From positions 558,001 through 622,000 of the forward strand of contig NZ_RBZV01000002.1 in assembly GCF_003628145.1 (NCBI RefSeq): DNA of 64,000 bases, read 5' to 3'. Position 1 is the stretch's first letter; each line of letters begins with the position of its first letter. The notes beneath the pieces were generated by a model. The model saw nothing but the letters and a program-made list of their open reading frames with translations, was not told the origin of the DNA and did not search any database. Below, one piece after another: positions 9,124 through 19,784 of the stretch. The DNA is from Trinickia fusca. GTDB taxonomy: Bacteria > Pseudomonadota > Gammaproteobacteria > Burkholderiales > Burkholderiaceae. A program made the translations under genes and the position numbers.

Positions 9124-10401
9124 TTACGCTTGCTCGAACGCCACGCGTCCGGCCACGATCGTCGTACGCACGCGTGCCGGCAATTCGTAGCCCAGGAACG
9201 GCGTGTTGTGCCCTTGGCTTCTGAGCACGCGCGGCTCGACGCGCCAATGCGCCGCCGCATCGAATACGCACAGGTCCGCCGCCGCACCGGCTTCGATCCG
9301 ACCCGCCGGCAGCTTCAGCACGTTCGCGGGCGATACCGTGATGCGGCTCAACGCTTTCGCGAGTGGCACGCCCGCTTCCTCGGCCCACTTCACCGTGAGC
9401 GACAACAGCAGTTCGAGCCCCGTGGCACCGGGCGTCGCCTCGGCGAACGGCAGCAGCTTTTCGTCGTCGTCGACCGGCGTGTGGTCGGAGCAGATCGCGT
9501 CGATGGTGCCATCGGCGAGACCCGCGCGAATCGCCTCGCGATCGCGCTGCGAGCGCAGCGGCGGATCAAGCCGGAACTGCGCATCGAAATAGCCGATGTC
9601 GAGGTCGATCAGATGCACGTGATTGACCGCCACATCACACGTCACCGGCAGCCCTTCCGCCTTTGCCGCGCGCACGAGCGCCACGCCGGCCGCGGAGGAA
9701 AGTTGCGACAGGTGCACGCGCGCGCCCGTCACACGCATCAACTCGAAAATCGTATGCAGCGCGATGGTTTCGGCGGCAACGGGTACGCCCGACAGACCGA
9801 GCCGCGACGCCAGAGGGCCGCTCGCCGCGACGCCCCCCTTCGCGAGACAGGTGTCCTGCGGCCGCAGCCAGGCCGTAAAGCCGTAGGTGCTCGCATATTG
9901 CAGCGCGCGCAACAGCACGCGTGTATCGCCGATCGGCGAGTCGGCCTGCGAAAAGCCGATGCAGCCCGCTTCGGTCAGCGCGACCATTTCGGTGATGACC
10001 TCGCCTTTGAGGCCCACCGTCAACGCGCCGAGCGGATGCACATGCACGCGGTTCAACTTGCCCGCGCGAAACTTCAGCATCTCGACAAGGCCGGGCTCGT
10101 CGAGAATCGGATCGGTATCGGGCGGACAAACGAGGCTCGTCACGCCACCCGCGAGCGCGGCTGCCGTCTCCGACTCGAGCGTCGCCTTGTGCTCGTAGCC
10201 GGGCTCACGCAGCCGGGCCGACAGATCGACGAAACCCGGGGTCAAATGAAGCCCCTTCGCATCGATCGTCTTGTCGGCCTGAAAGTCGGCCGGGGCGGCG
10301 CCGATGGCCGCAATCTTCCCGCCCGCAATGAATACGTCTGCCTGTTGCTCGGTGCCCGCCGCCGGATCGATCAGCGTGCCACCTTGAATATGAATCTTCA
10401 T
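9124..10401 (-). CDS. pyrC': Dihydroorotase-like protein without metal ligands (PyrC')
   Basis: This 425-residue amidohydrolase-fold protein aligns with class I dihydroorotases (FVDLSARLREPG near residue 58, CPPDTDPILD, CSDHTP near 300). In active enzymes the first motif reads DxHxHxREPG; here both histidines are replaced (S and R), and the HHL-type motif is absent, so zinc binding and catalysis should be lost. In Pseudomonas an equivalent inactive PyrC' is a structural subunit needed by aspartate transcarbamoylase. The gene follows pyrB by 55 bases, as in that system. A true dihydroorotase should be encoded elsewhere in the genome. Confidence 0.92.
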   Translation of the reverse strand: MKIHIQGGTLIDPAAGTEQQADVFIAGGKIAAIGAAPADFQADKTIDAKGLHLTPGFVDLSARLREPGYEHKATLESETAAALAGGVTSLVCPPDTDPILDEPGLVEMLKFRAGKLNRVHVHPLGALTVGLKGEVITEMVALTEAGCIGFSQADSPIGDTRVLLRALQYASTYGFTAWLRPQDTCLAKGGVAASGPLASRLGLSGVPVAAETIALHTIFELMRVTGARVHLSQLSSAAGVALVRAAKAEGLPVTCDVAVNHVHLIDLDIGYFDAQFRLDPPLRSQRDREAIRAGLADGTIDAICSDHTPVDDDEKLLPFAEATPGATGLELLLSLTVKWAEEAGVPLAKALSRITVSPANVLKLPAGRIEAGAAADLCVFDAAAHWRVEPRVLRSQGHNTPFLGYELPARVRTTIVAGRVAFEQA

Positions 10402-10456
10402 GCGCTGCCTTTGTTGTCTTGCGTCGCGATTTCGTTCGTCGATGGTCTCGCGCGGC

Positions 10457-11488
10457 TCACTCGTTGTTGCCCGCGACGATGCTCATCACGGCCATGCGCA
10501 CCGCGATACCGAACGTCACTTGATTGAGGATCACCGATTGCGGGCCATCGGCCACCTGCGAGTCGATCTCGACACCGCGATTCATCGGGCCGGGGTGCAT
10601 CACGATCGCATCGGGCTTGGCACGCGCCAGGCGCTCCGGCGTCAGCCCCCAGCTCTTGAAGTACTCCTGCGCCGACGGCAGCAGCGCGCCGCTCATTCGT
10701 TCGTTCTGCAAACGAAGCATGATGATGACGTCGACATCCTTGAGGCCTTCGTCGAGATCGTGGAACACACGCACGCCCATCTGCTCGAGGCCGCCAGGCA
10801 ACAGCGTGCGTGGACCAATCGCACGCACTTCGGGTACGCCGAGCGTCGTGAGTGCATGGATGTCCGAGCGCGCGACGCGCGAATGCAGGATGTCGCCGAC
10901 GATGGCCACGCGCAGGTTCGTGAAGTCGCGCTTGTAATGGCGAATCGTGTACATGTCGAGCAGCCCTTGCGTCGGGTGCGCATGCCGCCCGTCGCCGGCG
11001 TTGATCACGTGCACGTGCGGCGCGCAGTGCTCGGCGATCAGATACGGCGCACCGCTCGACGCATGACGCACGACGAACATATCGGCATGCATCGCCGACA
11101 AGTTGTTGATCGTGTCGAGCAGCGATTCGCCCTTGCTCGTCGACGACGCGTTGATGTTCAGGTTCAGCACGTCGGCCGACAGACGCGTTGCCGCGATCTC
11201 GAACGTCGTGCGCGTGCGCGTCGAGTTCTCGAAAAAGAGGTTGAACACGGATTTTCCGCGCAGCAGCGGCACCTTCTTCACCTCACGGTCGGTCACGCTG
11301 ACGAATTGCTCGGCCGTATCGAGAATGTGTGTGACGATCGCGCGCGGCAGGCCTTCGATCGACAACAAGTGTTTGAGCTCGCCGTTCTTCGTGAGCTGCG
11401 GGTTGCCCTTGAGGAAGCCGTAGCGAAAACGTTCGGCCGATGCGGCGGCGTCTGCGTTATCGGCACGCCCCGGGGTGACGGTGTTCAT
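10457..11488 (-). CDS. pyrB: Aspartate carbamoyltransferase catalytic subunit
   Basis: This 343-residue enzyme joins carbamoyl phosphate and aspartate, the committed step of pyrimidine synthesis. It shows the carbamoyl-phosphate motif STRTRTTFE near residue 90 and the [11 protein letters not shown] motif near residue 170. I chose ATG 11488; a longer frame to 11551 adds 21 residues. The size and N-terminal extension fit the class that forms a dodecamer with PyrC', which is encoded next. It lies 136 bases after pyrR. Confidence 0.95.
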   Translation of the reverse strand: MNTVTPGRADNADAAASAERFRYGFLKGNPQLTKNGELKHLLSIEGLPRAIVTHILDTAEQFVSVTDREVKKVPLLRGKSVFNLFFENSTRTRTTFEIAATRLSADVLNLNINASSTSKGESLLDTINNLSAMHADMFVVRHASSGAPYLIAEHCAPHVHVINAGDGRHAHPTQGLLDMYTIRHYKRDFTNLRVAIVGDILHSRVARSDIHALTTLGVPEVRAIGPRTLLPGGLEQMGVRVFHDLDEGLKDVDVIIMLRLQNERMSGALLPSAQEYFKSWGLTPERLARAKPDAIVMHPGPMNRGVEIDSQVADGPQSVILNQVTFGIAVRMAVMSIVAGNNE

Positions 11489-11624
11489 GATCTGCCTGAT
11501 ATCCAACGTGGGTTTCGTCTCTCGCGCGCCCTGTCCCGCGTTTGCGGGCACCGGTATGGCTGCCCTGGCAAAAACGCTGACGTTCGCGCGCTATCGTTCG
11601 TGTTCGTCGTGCGTAGCAAGCGTG

Positions 11625-12132
<508 letters not shown>

Positions 12133-12140
<8 letters not shown>

Positions 12141-12561
12141 CGGAAAGTCCGTCCAGATATTGTTGAAGAATGATGCGGGCCGCTTCGGCATCGAGCATCT
12201 GGGCTTGCGCATTGCCTTGCCGGATACCGACCTCCGCTTCGACTGACGTATAGCGCTCGTCGACCCAATTCACGGGCAGATTGAAACGCCCGTTCAACTG
12301 ATTGCCGAAGCGCGTAGCAAGCCGCGTCATTTCGTGTGGCGAGCCGTCGGGATGGCACGGAACGCCGACGACCAGCGCATCGGGTTTCCATTCGCCGATC
12401 AGCTTGCCGACGGCTTCGAAGCGGTATTCGCGGTTGTGATTGGGAACGACGACGAGTGCGCGGGCCAGACGCGTCAGCGAATTGCCGATCGCGACACCGA
12501 TGCGTTTTTCACCGTAGTCGAACGCAAGCAGCGTCGCCTCACGCCCGACCGGTCTGCTCAT
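12133..12561 (-). CDS. ruvX: Putative pre-16S rRNA nuclease / Holliday junction resolvase-like YqgF
   Basis: This 142-residue RNase H-fold protein has the typical acidic motif [14 protein letters not shown] at residues 13-26, [10 protein letters not shown] near 65 and [11 protein letters not shown] near 100. YqgF is implicated in 16S rRNA 5' maturation. It overlaps yqgE by 4 bases (ATGA) and pyrR by 8 bases, so the three are coupled. Start and length are standard. Confidence 0.94.
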
Positions 12562-13136
12562 GCGTGACCCGCGTCGCCCGAGAGCATCGATGGCGATACG
12601 CCAAGCAGCGCCAGCGCTGCCTCGAAACGGTCTTCGGCTGGCACGTCAAAAACGATCTTCGGATCGGCTTCGACAGTCAACCAACCGTTTTTGGAGATTT
12701 CTTCCTCGAGCTGGCCCGCACCCCAGCCAGCGTGGCCGAGGGTCAACAAGAAACGCTGCGGTCCCTTGCCGCTTGCCACGGCCTCGAGCACGTCCTTGGA
12801 GGTCGTCATTTCGAGACCGCCCTTGACCACCATCGACGAGGTATACGTGCTTCCCTCGACCGGCTCGTGCAGCACGAAGCCGCGCTCGGTTTGGACCGGC
12901 CCACCGAAGTAGACGGGGACGTGCAGAAGGGGCTCGATTTCGAGCTTCAGATCGATGCGGCTAAAAAGCGATTCGAGATCGATGTCGGTGGGCCGGTTGA
13001 TGACGAGCCCCAGCGCACCGCGCTCAGTGTGATCGCAAAGATAGACGACCGTTCCAGAAAAAGTCGGATCGGCCATGTTCGGCATGGCGATCAGGAACTG
13101 GTTGGTCAGATTGATGCGATCGTTACTCTTAGGCAT
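12558..13136 (-). CDS. yqgE: YqgE/AlgH family protein
   Basis: This 192-residue UPF0301 protein has the family pattern [12 protein letters not shown], then [20 protein letters not shown] near residue 30, and [14 protein letters not shown] near 145. Its biochemical role is unknown; AlgH in Pseudomonas affects alginate and virulence genes. ATG 13136 is chosen because the family motif starts a few residues later; the longer frame to 13388 is unrelated in sequence. A TAAAAT-type -10 lies about 10-15 bases upstream, without a clear -35. It heads the pyr run. Confidence 0.93.
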   Translation of the reverse strand: MPKSNDRINLTNQFLIAMPNMADPTFSGTVVYLCDHTERGALGLVINRPTDIDLESLFSRIDLKLEIEPLLHVPVYFGGPVQTERGFVLHEPVEGSTYTSSMVVKGGLEMTTSKDVLEAVASGKGPQRFLLTLGHAGWGAGQLEEEISKNGWLTVEADPKIVFDVPAEDRFEAALALLGVSPSMLSGDAGHA

Positions 13137-13384
13137 AGTTCGAATTTTAGCAAAGACGGTGCGGGATATCCGCCTCGACTGTGGGCCGAGCGCCACTGGA
13201 CGAAGGTATCGAGCCCGATCAGGCCGCTCGTGCCCAGCGACGCCGGGCCTTTTACCGCACTCTATCACGCACAGGCACGGTCGCCTCTCTGCCGAATGGC
13301 CAGGTGCGGGGCCGACCGACAGCCTAGGCGGAATCCGTTGTGCGTCGACGCGAGCGATCAAGCAATGGCGGGGGCGAGCGCGCG

Positions 13385-14725
13385 TCAAGCGCGCTCGATA
13401 GCCTGGGTTAGCGCACTCAGAGCGAGCGTGGAATCAGGCGGCGCCACGCCGGCCGCGACGCGCAGCAGCATAGCGCGCAGCGTTTCGGCAGCCTGATCGA
13501 TGGCTGTACAGACAGGGCCTGGCCCCGTCGCACCAGACTCGAGCGCGTGAGCGCGCCGACGCCATGCCAGGCCCAGCGCGTCGGCGAGCATGGCGACATG
13601 GCCGAGCCCGAGCGCCCAGGCGGCCGCGCCGACACGATACGCGGCCACGCAAGCTTGCGTGGCCGCTGCGGGGCCGGCTTCGGCTGCCCCGCCCGACCCG
13701 CCGTCGCGGCTCGCCAGTGCAACCATCGATGCGTCGGCCGTCTGGAGGAAATCCTCGTAGGCGTAAGCATTCACCGACAGCACGCCGAGCTCCCGCACGA
13801 CCGAGGCATCGCCGGTTGCCGCCTGCTCCGCCGCGGCCGCATCCGCCTCCCACAAGGCTTCCGAAGCCTGCGTGCCGGCGACATGCCAAGCCACCGTCAA
13901 GCCGTAATCGTTGACCAGCTCCACTTGCTCGGCGTCTTCGGCCGCTGCGCCGAACAGCGCATAGTCGCGCCAGAGCAGCGCGAGCGCCGCGCGGACGAAC
14001 GAGCGCGGTGCGAGGGTGAGCCCACGCATCTGATCGGCAAGGACGAGGTTACATCGCGCATAGAAGCGCTTGGCCTCGGCGTCGCCCGTCGTGGCGCGCC
14101 CTGTTGCGCGCAGTGCACGTGCACAGCCGGCTGCCAGGCGCCAGACGTCGTAAGGGTCGGGGCCGCCGAGCTCGGCCATGCACACGTCGAGCTCGTCGAG
14201 CGCATCGGCCATCCCGTCCGTGCCCCGAAGCACCGTGAGCAGCGCGCTTTCGTAGCGGGCGCGCACCGGCACGAGACTCGCTGCGGGCAGCGAGCGCATC
14301 GTCGCGGCCGGCATCGGTCGACCGGCCAGGGCAAAATCGTCGTATGCAACGATGAAGCCGTTCGTATGCTGCGCCACTCGGGCGTTCAATGCCTGATAGT
14401 GCGCGAAGAGCGTCGGCGAGCACGTGAGCTCACGCAAATTGCGACGCGCAAGCGCAGCCTGAAAACCGCTGAGCGCGGCACCGAATCGCGCCTCGAAATC
14501 GCCGGTCGCAAAAGGCGAAGCGAGCAGCAGCGCATCGACAAAGCGCTGCGCCGACAGCCATCCGGCTTGACGCAATGCTTGCGCGGCCCGCAGAAACGGG
14601 CCCGAGATCGTCATGTGCGCCTCGAAAGCGCGCTGCGCATCGGCCAGCGCGCTTTCCGCCTCGCGGACGGCGGCACCACGCGGATTCGGCAATGCGTCGA
14701 AGCTTGGCGGGTTCGGCGATGTCAT
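13385..14725 (-). CDS. Uncharacterised alpha-helical protein, possibly FimL/ChpA-like
   Basis: This 446-residue, alanine-rich protein is predicted to be nearly all helical, with no signal peptide or membrane segment. Repeated helical blocks and the C-terminal stretch IDQAAETLRAMLLRVAAG recall Hpt-like scaffolds such as FimL and the N-terminal half of the type IV pilus chemosensory kinase ChpA/PilL. In several beta-proteobacteria rubredoxin precedes the pilGHIJ-chpA cluster, and here this protein follows rubredoxin directly (53-base gap). That suggests, but does not prove, a leftover or dedicated scaffold of that system. ATG 14731 is an alternative start. Expression of the frame is supported by strong third-position GC bias. 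Confidence 0.6.
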   Translation of the reverse strand: MTSPNPPSFDALPNPRGAAVREAESALADAQRAFEAHMTISGPFLRAAQALRQAGWLSAQRFVDALLLASPFATGDFEARFGAALSGFQAALARRNLRELTCSPTLFAHYQALNARVAQHTNGFIVAYDDFALAGRPMPAATMRSLPAASLVPVRARYESALLTVLRGTDGMADALDELDVCMAELGGPDPYDVWRLAAGCARALRATGRATTGDAEAKRFYARCNLVLADQMRGLTLAPRSFVRAALALLWRDYALFGAAAEDAEQVELVNDYGLTVAWHVAGTQASEALWEADAAAAEQAATGDASVVRELGVLSVNAYAYEDFLQTADASMVALASRDGGSGGAAEAGPAAATQACVAAYRVGAAAWALGLGHVAMLADALGLAWRRRAHALESGATGPGPVCTAIDQAAETLRAMLLRVAAGVAPPDSTLALSALTQAIERA

Positions 14726-14778
14726 AGGCATGCAAGGCGTAGGCTGGCGAAACGGCACCTGCTGGCCGCCCGCTGGCG

Positions 14779-14949
14779 TCAGATCTGCACCATCTCGAAG
14801 TCTTCCTTACGGGCGCCGCACTCGGGGCAGGTCCAGTTGATCGGGACATCCTCCCAGCGCGTACCCGGGGCTATGCCCTCCTCGGGCAAGCCGGCCTCTT
14901 CGTCGTAAATCCACCCGCAAATGAGGCACATCCAGCTTCTATATTCCAT
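14779..14949 (-). CDS. Rubredoxin
   Basis: This 56-residue electron carrier has the two iron-binding CxxC motifs (MCLICGWIYDE near residue 7, WTCPECGARKEDF near 40) and the conserved GTRWEDVP between them. It binds one iron with four cysteines and acts in the cytosol. ATG 14949 gives the standard length; a longer frame to 15060 adds 37 unrelated residues. It is divergent from thiD. Confidence 0.97.
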   Translation of the reverse strand: MEYRSWMCLICGWIYDEEAGLPEEGIAPGTRWEDVPINWTCPECGARKEDFEMVQI

Positions 14950-15147
14950 TCTTTTGCCGCGTCGAAAGCCGTTGATCAAAGAGCCATGATGGTACCGTTT
15001 TAGGCCCGCACTGGCTAGGAATCCGCCTCCGTATAGGGGACGGCGCGCGTAGCATGCCACGGAACAGGATTAAGCCGCATAATTGAGCGTTACCGCGCAA
15101 TGTGCGCGCTGGCCGAAACGGCCTCACTCCTTTCGCATCAATTCCCC

Positions 15148-16014
15148 ATGCATAGTGCCGCCCCTCCGATTGTTCTCACCTTCGGGCTCTCCGACCCGAC
15201 AGGCGGCTTTGGCCTTCAGGCCGATCTGCTCACGCTTGCGAGCATGGGTTGCCACGGCGTGTCGGTACTGACAGGCTACACGGTGCGCGATTCGGCCAAC
15301 TGCGACGAAGTGACCGGGCTCGACCCCGATGTCGTCGCGACGCAAGCGCGCATGCTGCTCGAAGACATGCCGATCGCCGCGTTCAAGGTTGGGGCCGCGA
15401 CCCGCGCCGAAGTCGTAAGCGCGATCGCCGAAGTCGTGTCCGACTATGACGACATCCCGCTGATCCTCGCACCCGATTTCACCGTCGATGACGAACACGT
15501 GCTCGCCGCCGACGAGCTGCGCGAGTCGATCGCCGACTTGCTTGCGCCGCAAACCACCGTGCTCGTTGCCGATCATGCGACGCTCGTCGCGCTCGCCCAG
15601 CCTGACGGCGACGCCGAGCAACCGAGCCTCGATGCCGCAATCGCGCACCTGCTTTCGCAGGGCACGGAGTACATTCTGTCGACTCAAACGGGCTCGCATC
15701 GGCTCGTCAATACGCTGTTCGGCGAGGACGGACAACTGCGCCAGGATATGTGGGACCGCCCGGCCCACCGCATGATGGGCATGACCGACACCCTGGGCGC
15801 AGCCGTCGCGGCTTTGCTGGCCAATGGGCAGGAGCCCGCGGAGGCATCGCGCGAAGCGCAAGAGTATCTGTATCAGGCCGTGCGCCACGCGTTTCGTCCT
15901 GGCATGGGCGCCTATCTTCCCGATCGGTTCTTTTGGGCCCGCGATGACGGCAGTGACAGCCCCCGCCGGCAACCCAACGCGGATGCGCCGCGTCACAAGC
16001 AGACCCGGCAGTAG
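15148..16014 (+). CDS. thiD: Hydroxymethylpyrimidine/phosphomethylpyrimidine kinase-like
   Basis: This 288-residue ribokinase-fold protein matches ThiD, which phosphorylates hydroxymethylpyrimidine in thiamine synthesis. The N-terminal motif reads GLSDPTGGFGLQADLLT, close to the usual GSDPSGGAGIQADLKT. The C-terminal anion-hole motif, usually GTGCTLS, is here MTDTLGAA, so the usual cysteine is absent while an aspartate like that of ribokinases is kept. Activity on hydroxymethylpyrimidine is likely but not assured. ATG 15148 is chosen, as the ThiD fold starts within 10 residues. Confidence 0.82.
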   Translation: MHSAAPPIVLTFGLSDPTGGFGLQADLLTLASMGCHGVSVLTGYTVRDSANCDEVTGLDPDVVATQARMLLEDMPIAAFKVGAATRAEVVSAIAEVVSDYDDIPLILAPDFTVDDEHVLAADELRESIADLLAPQTTVLVADHATLVALAQPDGDAEQPSLDAAIAHLLSQGTEYILSTQTGSHRLVNTLFGEDGQLRQDMWDRPAHRMMGMTDTLGAAVAALLANGQEPAEASREAQEYLYQAVRHAFRPGMGAYLPDRFFWARDDGSDSPRRQPNADAPRHKQTRQ

Positions 16015-16087
16015 CGCCGCGCGCGTTCCACCGGCATTTCGTTCGGCCCCGGGCGACAATGACCCCCAATCCAATCGCTCCTTTCGC

Positions 16088-16612
16088 CTATAGCACGAGC
16101 TCTCGCACCTCCCGACGCATGCTCGGGACGAGTCGGCGAACCGCCTTGGCCAGATTGATCTGCATCGCGGTCGTCGCCACTTCGACCAGATCGGCGCGCA
16201 GCTCATAGGCGCCTCGCGTCTCGAGCCAGGCCAGGATGTCTGCAAGGTGCCAGATGGCCGTACTCCCGTCGTGAACCGGTGCCGGAAAGCTCTGCGCATG
16301 CGCGATCATCAGCTTGCGCATGTTTTGACGCGTGACGCCCACGGCGTCCGCAGCATCGGTGAGCCCCACATAATCGGGCACCGCTTCGATGAGGCGAGCT
16401 TGTGCGATTGCGCGCTTGACGTCGGCAAGCGCACTCATGAATGCCGCATGCGCCGACTCAGCCTCGCGGGTGAACTCGAGCGCGACACGACCCGCCTGTC
16501 CCACACCGATTAGCGCATCGTCGCAGCCGGCCTCTCCAAGGCACTCCATCAGCGCATCGGGATCGTAGCTGCGATCGGGAAGCTGGTACTTCAGGGTAAA
16601 AGTGTATTCCAT
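16088..16612 (-). CDS. HTH protein, candidate antitoxin
   Basis: This 174-residue protein has an N-terminal alpha/beta domain (MEYTFTLKYQLP, then DALMECLGEAGCDDALIGVG) and a helix-turn-helix near residues 80-125 (GLTDAADAVGVTRQNMRKL, then a wing-like STAIWHLADILAWLE) resembling AlpA/MerR-type excisionase domains. ATG 16612 lies two bases after the stop of the upstream small gene, so both are on one transcript. A DNA-binding protein coupled to a HicA-like protein under a palindromic promoter suggests an autoregulated toxin-antitoxin pair. The antitoxin role is inferred from context, not from a recognised family. Confidence 0.65.
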   Translation of the reverse strand: MEYTFTLKYQLPDRSYDPDALMECLGEAGCDDALIGVGQAGRVALEFTREAESAHAAFMSALADVKRAIAQARLIEAVPDYVGLTDAADAVGVTRQNMRKLMIAHAQSFPAPVHDGSTAIWHLADILAWLETRGAYELRADLVEVATTAMQINLAKAVRRLVPSMRREVRELVL

Positions 16613-16614
16613 CG

Positions 16615-16896
16615 CTATTCCTTGCTTCGTGCCGGCTTGCAACCGATTGCGAATCGCCCGTGCATGGCACAGTTATCGACGACTCGCTTCAACGCTCGCG
16701 CGTGATTGCCGGCATTGCGTGGGGTGCTCCATACGCCTGCAATGCAGAACTCACCGCAACGGCATTCGTCGCTGTTGTAAGGGCAGTAGATCTTTCCCCA
16801 GGCGTGCGCCCCGCCCACCTCCACCGACCAACCGTTCTGTTCCGCATATCTGAGCGCCTGCTCGACCTCTTTCTTCGGATGAGGCGGGCGAGTCAT
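16615..16896 (-). CDS. HicA-like small protein, candidate toxin
   Basis: This 93-residue protein follows the HicA layout: helix (KKEVEQALRYAEQNGW), strand, GG, then a histidine-containing strand (AHAWGKIYCP), another strand (CIAGVWSTP) and a final helix (NHARALKRVVDNC). HicA toxins are small mRNA interferases of double-stranded-RNA-binding fold with a catalytic histidine in a G-S-H-H type motif; here GGAHAWG would supply it. Four cysteines in the middle (CPYNSDECRCGEFC) are unusual and could bind metal. ATG 16896 is chosen because the promoter and operator lie just upstream. The toxin call is an inference from fold pattern and gene order. Confidence 0.55.
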   Translation of the reverse strand: MTRPPHPKKEVEQALRYAEQNGWSVEVGGAHAWGKIYCPYNSDECRCGEFCIAGVWSTPRNAGNHARALKRVVDNCAMHGRFAIGCKPARSKE

Positions 16897-16914
16897 GCGA
16901 GCACCGGAAGGCCA

Positions 16915-16956
16915 ACGATAGACGGGAACGAAAAAGTTGTCAAATGACAACTTTTT
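16915..16956 (-). promoter_or_regulatory. Promoter with overlapping palindromic operator of the HicA-like/HTH pair
   Basis: On the minus strand a perfect -35 TTGACA (16938-16943) is followed after exactly 17 bases by TATCGT (16915-16920), ending 19 bases before the start codon at 16896. The -35 box lies inside a perfect inverted repeat at 16931-16956 with two 11-base arms (AAAAAGTTGTC and its complement) around AAAT. A repressor bound there would block RNA polymerase, as in autoregulated toxin-antitoxin operons. Confidence 0.75.
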
Positions 16957-17146
16957 TGAAACAAAAAAGACCCTGAATTCAAGGGGATGGAGTAAAGGGG
17001 GAATTGTGCGAACAAGGGTTGCATCAGCGCTCTCCTGGAAGGGTTCAGCAGAAAATGTTGCCGAAGCCTCCCGGTTCGCACCATCGACCGGATGGGTAGG
17101 CGCGTCGGGGCTTTGCTCTCCGCGTTATCACCCGCGACGCGCAAAT

Positions 17147-17175
17147 AAAAAAACCCGCATCGCTGCGGGTTTTTT
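17147..17175 (-). terminator. Rho-independent terminator after groEL
   Basis: A stem CCCGCA (17154-17159) / TGCGGG (17164-17169) with a 4-base loop is flanked by A-run and T-run (17147-17153 and 17170-17175), so it works in both directions. It lies 57 bases downstream of the groEL stop and ends the groESL transcript. Confidence 0.9.
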
Positions 17176-17231
17176 CAGAGGGCGCGCCTTCCGGCACACC
17201 CTCTTCATGCACTTTCAGCTTAAAGCCGAAA

Positions 17232-18875
<1,644 letters not shown>

Positions 18876-18916
18876 CTAACTCCTTGAAATCTTTAAAGAA
18901 TACGAACCGAAGAGAG

Positions 18917-19207
18917 TTACTTCTGGACAACCGCCATGATGTCTTCTTCGCGCATCACCAGCAGTTCCTGGCCATCGACCTTGACGGTCTGGCCAGCATA
19001 CTTGCCAAACAGGACGCGGTCGCCGACCTTCACGTCGAGCGCGATTTGGTCGCCCTTGTCGTTGCGCTTGCCCGGCCCGATCGCGAGCACTTCGCCTTGA
19101 TCCGGCTTCTCGGCAGCGGCGTCAGGGATCACGATGCCCGAGGCGGTCTTGGTTTCCTGATCCAAACGCTTCACGATGACGCGATCGTGCAAAGGACGAA
19201 GATTCAT
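18917..19207 (-). CDS. groS: Co-chaperonin GroES
   Basis: This 96-residue protein caps the GroEL ring. The start [15 protein letters not shown] and the mobile-loop region [15 protein letters not shown] are typical. I chose ATG 19207, preceded by AGGAG eight bases upstream, rather than the frame's earlier start two codons before. It is the first gene of the groES-groEL operon. Confidence 0.98.
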   Translation of the reverse strand: MNLRPLHDRVIVKRLDQETKTASGIVIPDAAAEKPDQGEVLAIGPGKRNDKGDQIALDVKVGDRVLFGKYAGQTVKVDGQELLVMREEDIMAVVQK

Positions 19208-19276
19208 ACACACTCCTCTCTGATTGAGACTGAAGAACGCTGAAGTAGGCCGCCCAGCACCCGGACGGAACTTTTG

Positions 19277-19331
19277 TTAGCACTCACGTGCAGCGAGTGC
19301 TAATTATATGGACGCGGTTGGGCAAATTCAA
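19277..19331 (-). promoter_or_regulatory. groESL promoter with CIRCE element
   Basis: A perfect CIRCE inverted repeat (TTAGCACTC, nine bases, GAGTGCTAA) lies at 19277-19303, 69 bases upstream of groS; it is the known HrcA repressor site. On the minus strand just ahead of it are TTGAAT (19326-19331), a 17-base spacer and a perfect TATAAT (19303-19308), so the CIRCE sits at the transcription start. This is housekeeping-sigma transcription repressed by HrcA and relieved by heat. Confidence 0.95.
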
Positions 19332-19784
19332 GGAGGGGGCTGACCGACATGTCGAGATTCGTTGCAACGGCGCGGGAAACGAGCCAGCGCGTGCAGCCGA
19401 AACGGCCGACGCCCGTAAATGACACTGGATGCACGAGTCAGTTCCCCACCCGCAGCACTATTTTGGGGCAACATCAAATGCGGGGCCAAATCAGATGAGC
19501 GTGGTTCGTGCAGCACCGCGGGGGCGTGGATGAAGCGAAGGCGGCAGATGGTGTCCGAATGACACGTCTGCCCGAGCAACCGAGGGAGAAGCATGGCGCC
19601 CCGACGACCCAGTCCAATAGTTGGGTCGCCCGGCGCGCGATCCAGATCGACGAATGAGCGCGCGCTGGTCCGTCACCGGGAATATTCGGCCACCTGCCCC
19701 GGTAATACGTGATGAGGCGGCGCATTGCCGAGCCCGAAACGGTAGTGCGCGCCCTCCTCATCCACCCTTCCCGGAGGCTCGATC
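19332..19784. other. Intergenic region between groESL promoter and metallophosphatase
   Basis: Apart from the ECF-type promoter near 19678-19705, I see no gene here. Short frames on both strands lack a ribosome-binding site or similarity. A weak hairpin (CGACCCA / TGGGTCG, about 19603-19626) is present. Confidence 0.4.
19678..19705 (+). promoter_or_regulatory. Putative ECF sigma promoter of metallophosphatase-cupredoxin operon
   Basis: GGGAATA (19678-19684), 17 bases, then GTAA (19702-19705), about 80 bases ahead of the start at 19785. The same arrangement with the same spacing precedes the ECF sigma gene (21269-21296), which suggests that both are read by that sigma factor. Confidence 0.6.

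Noticed and set aside
9106..10527. A 473-codon plus-strand frame opposite pyrC'
   Set aside because: Antisense to a recognised gene; arginine-rich product with no domain.
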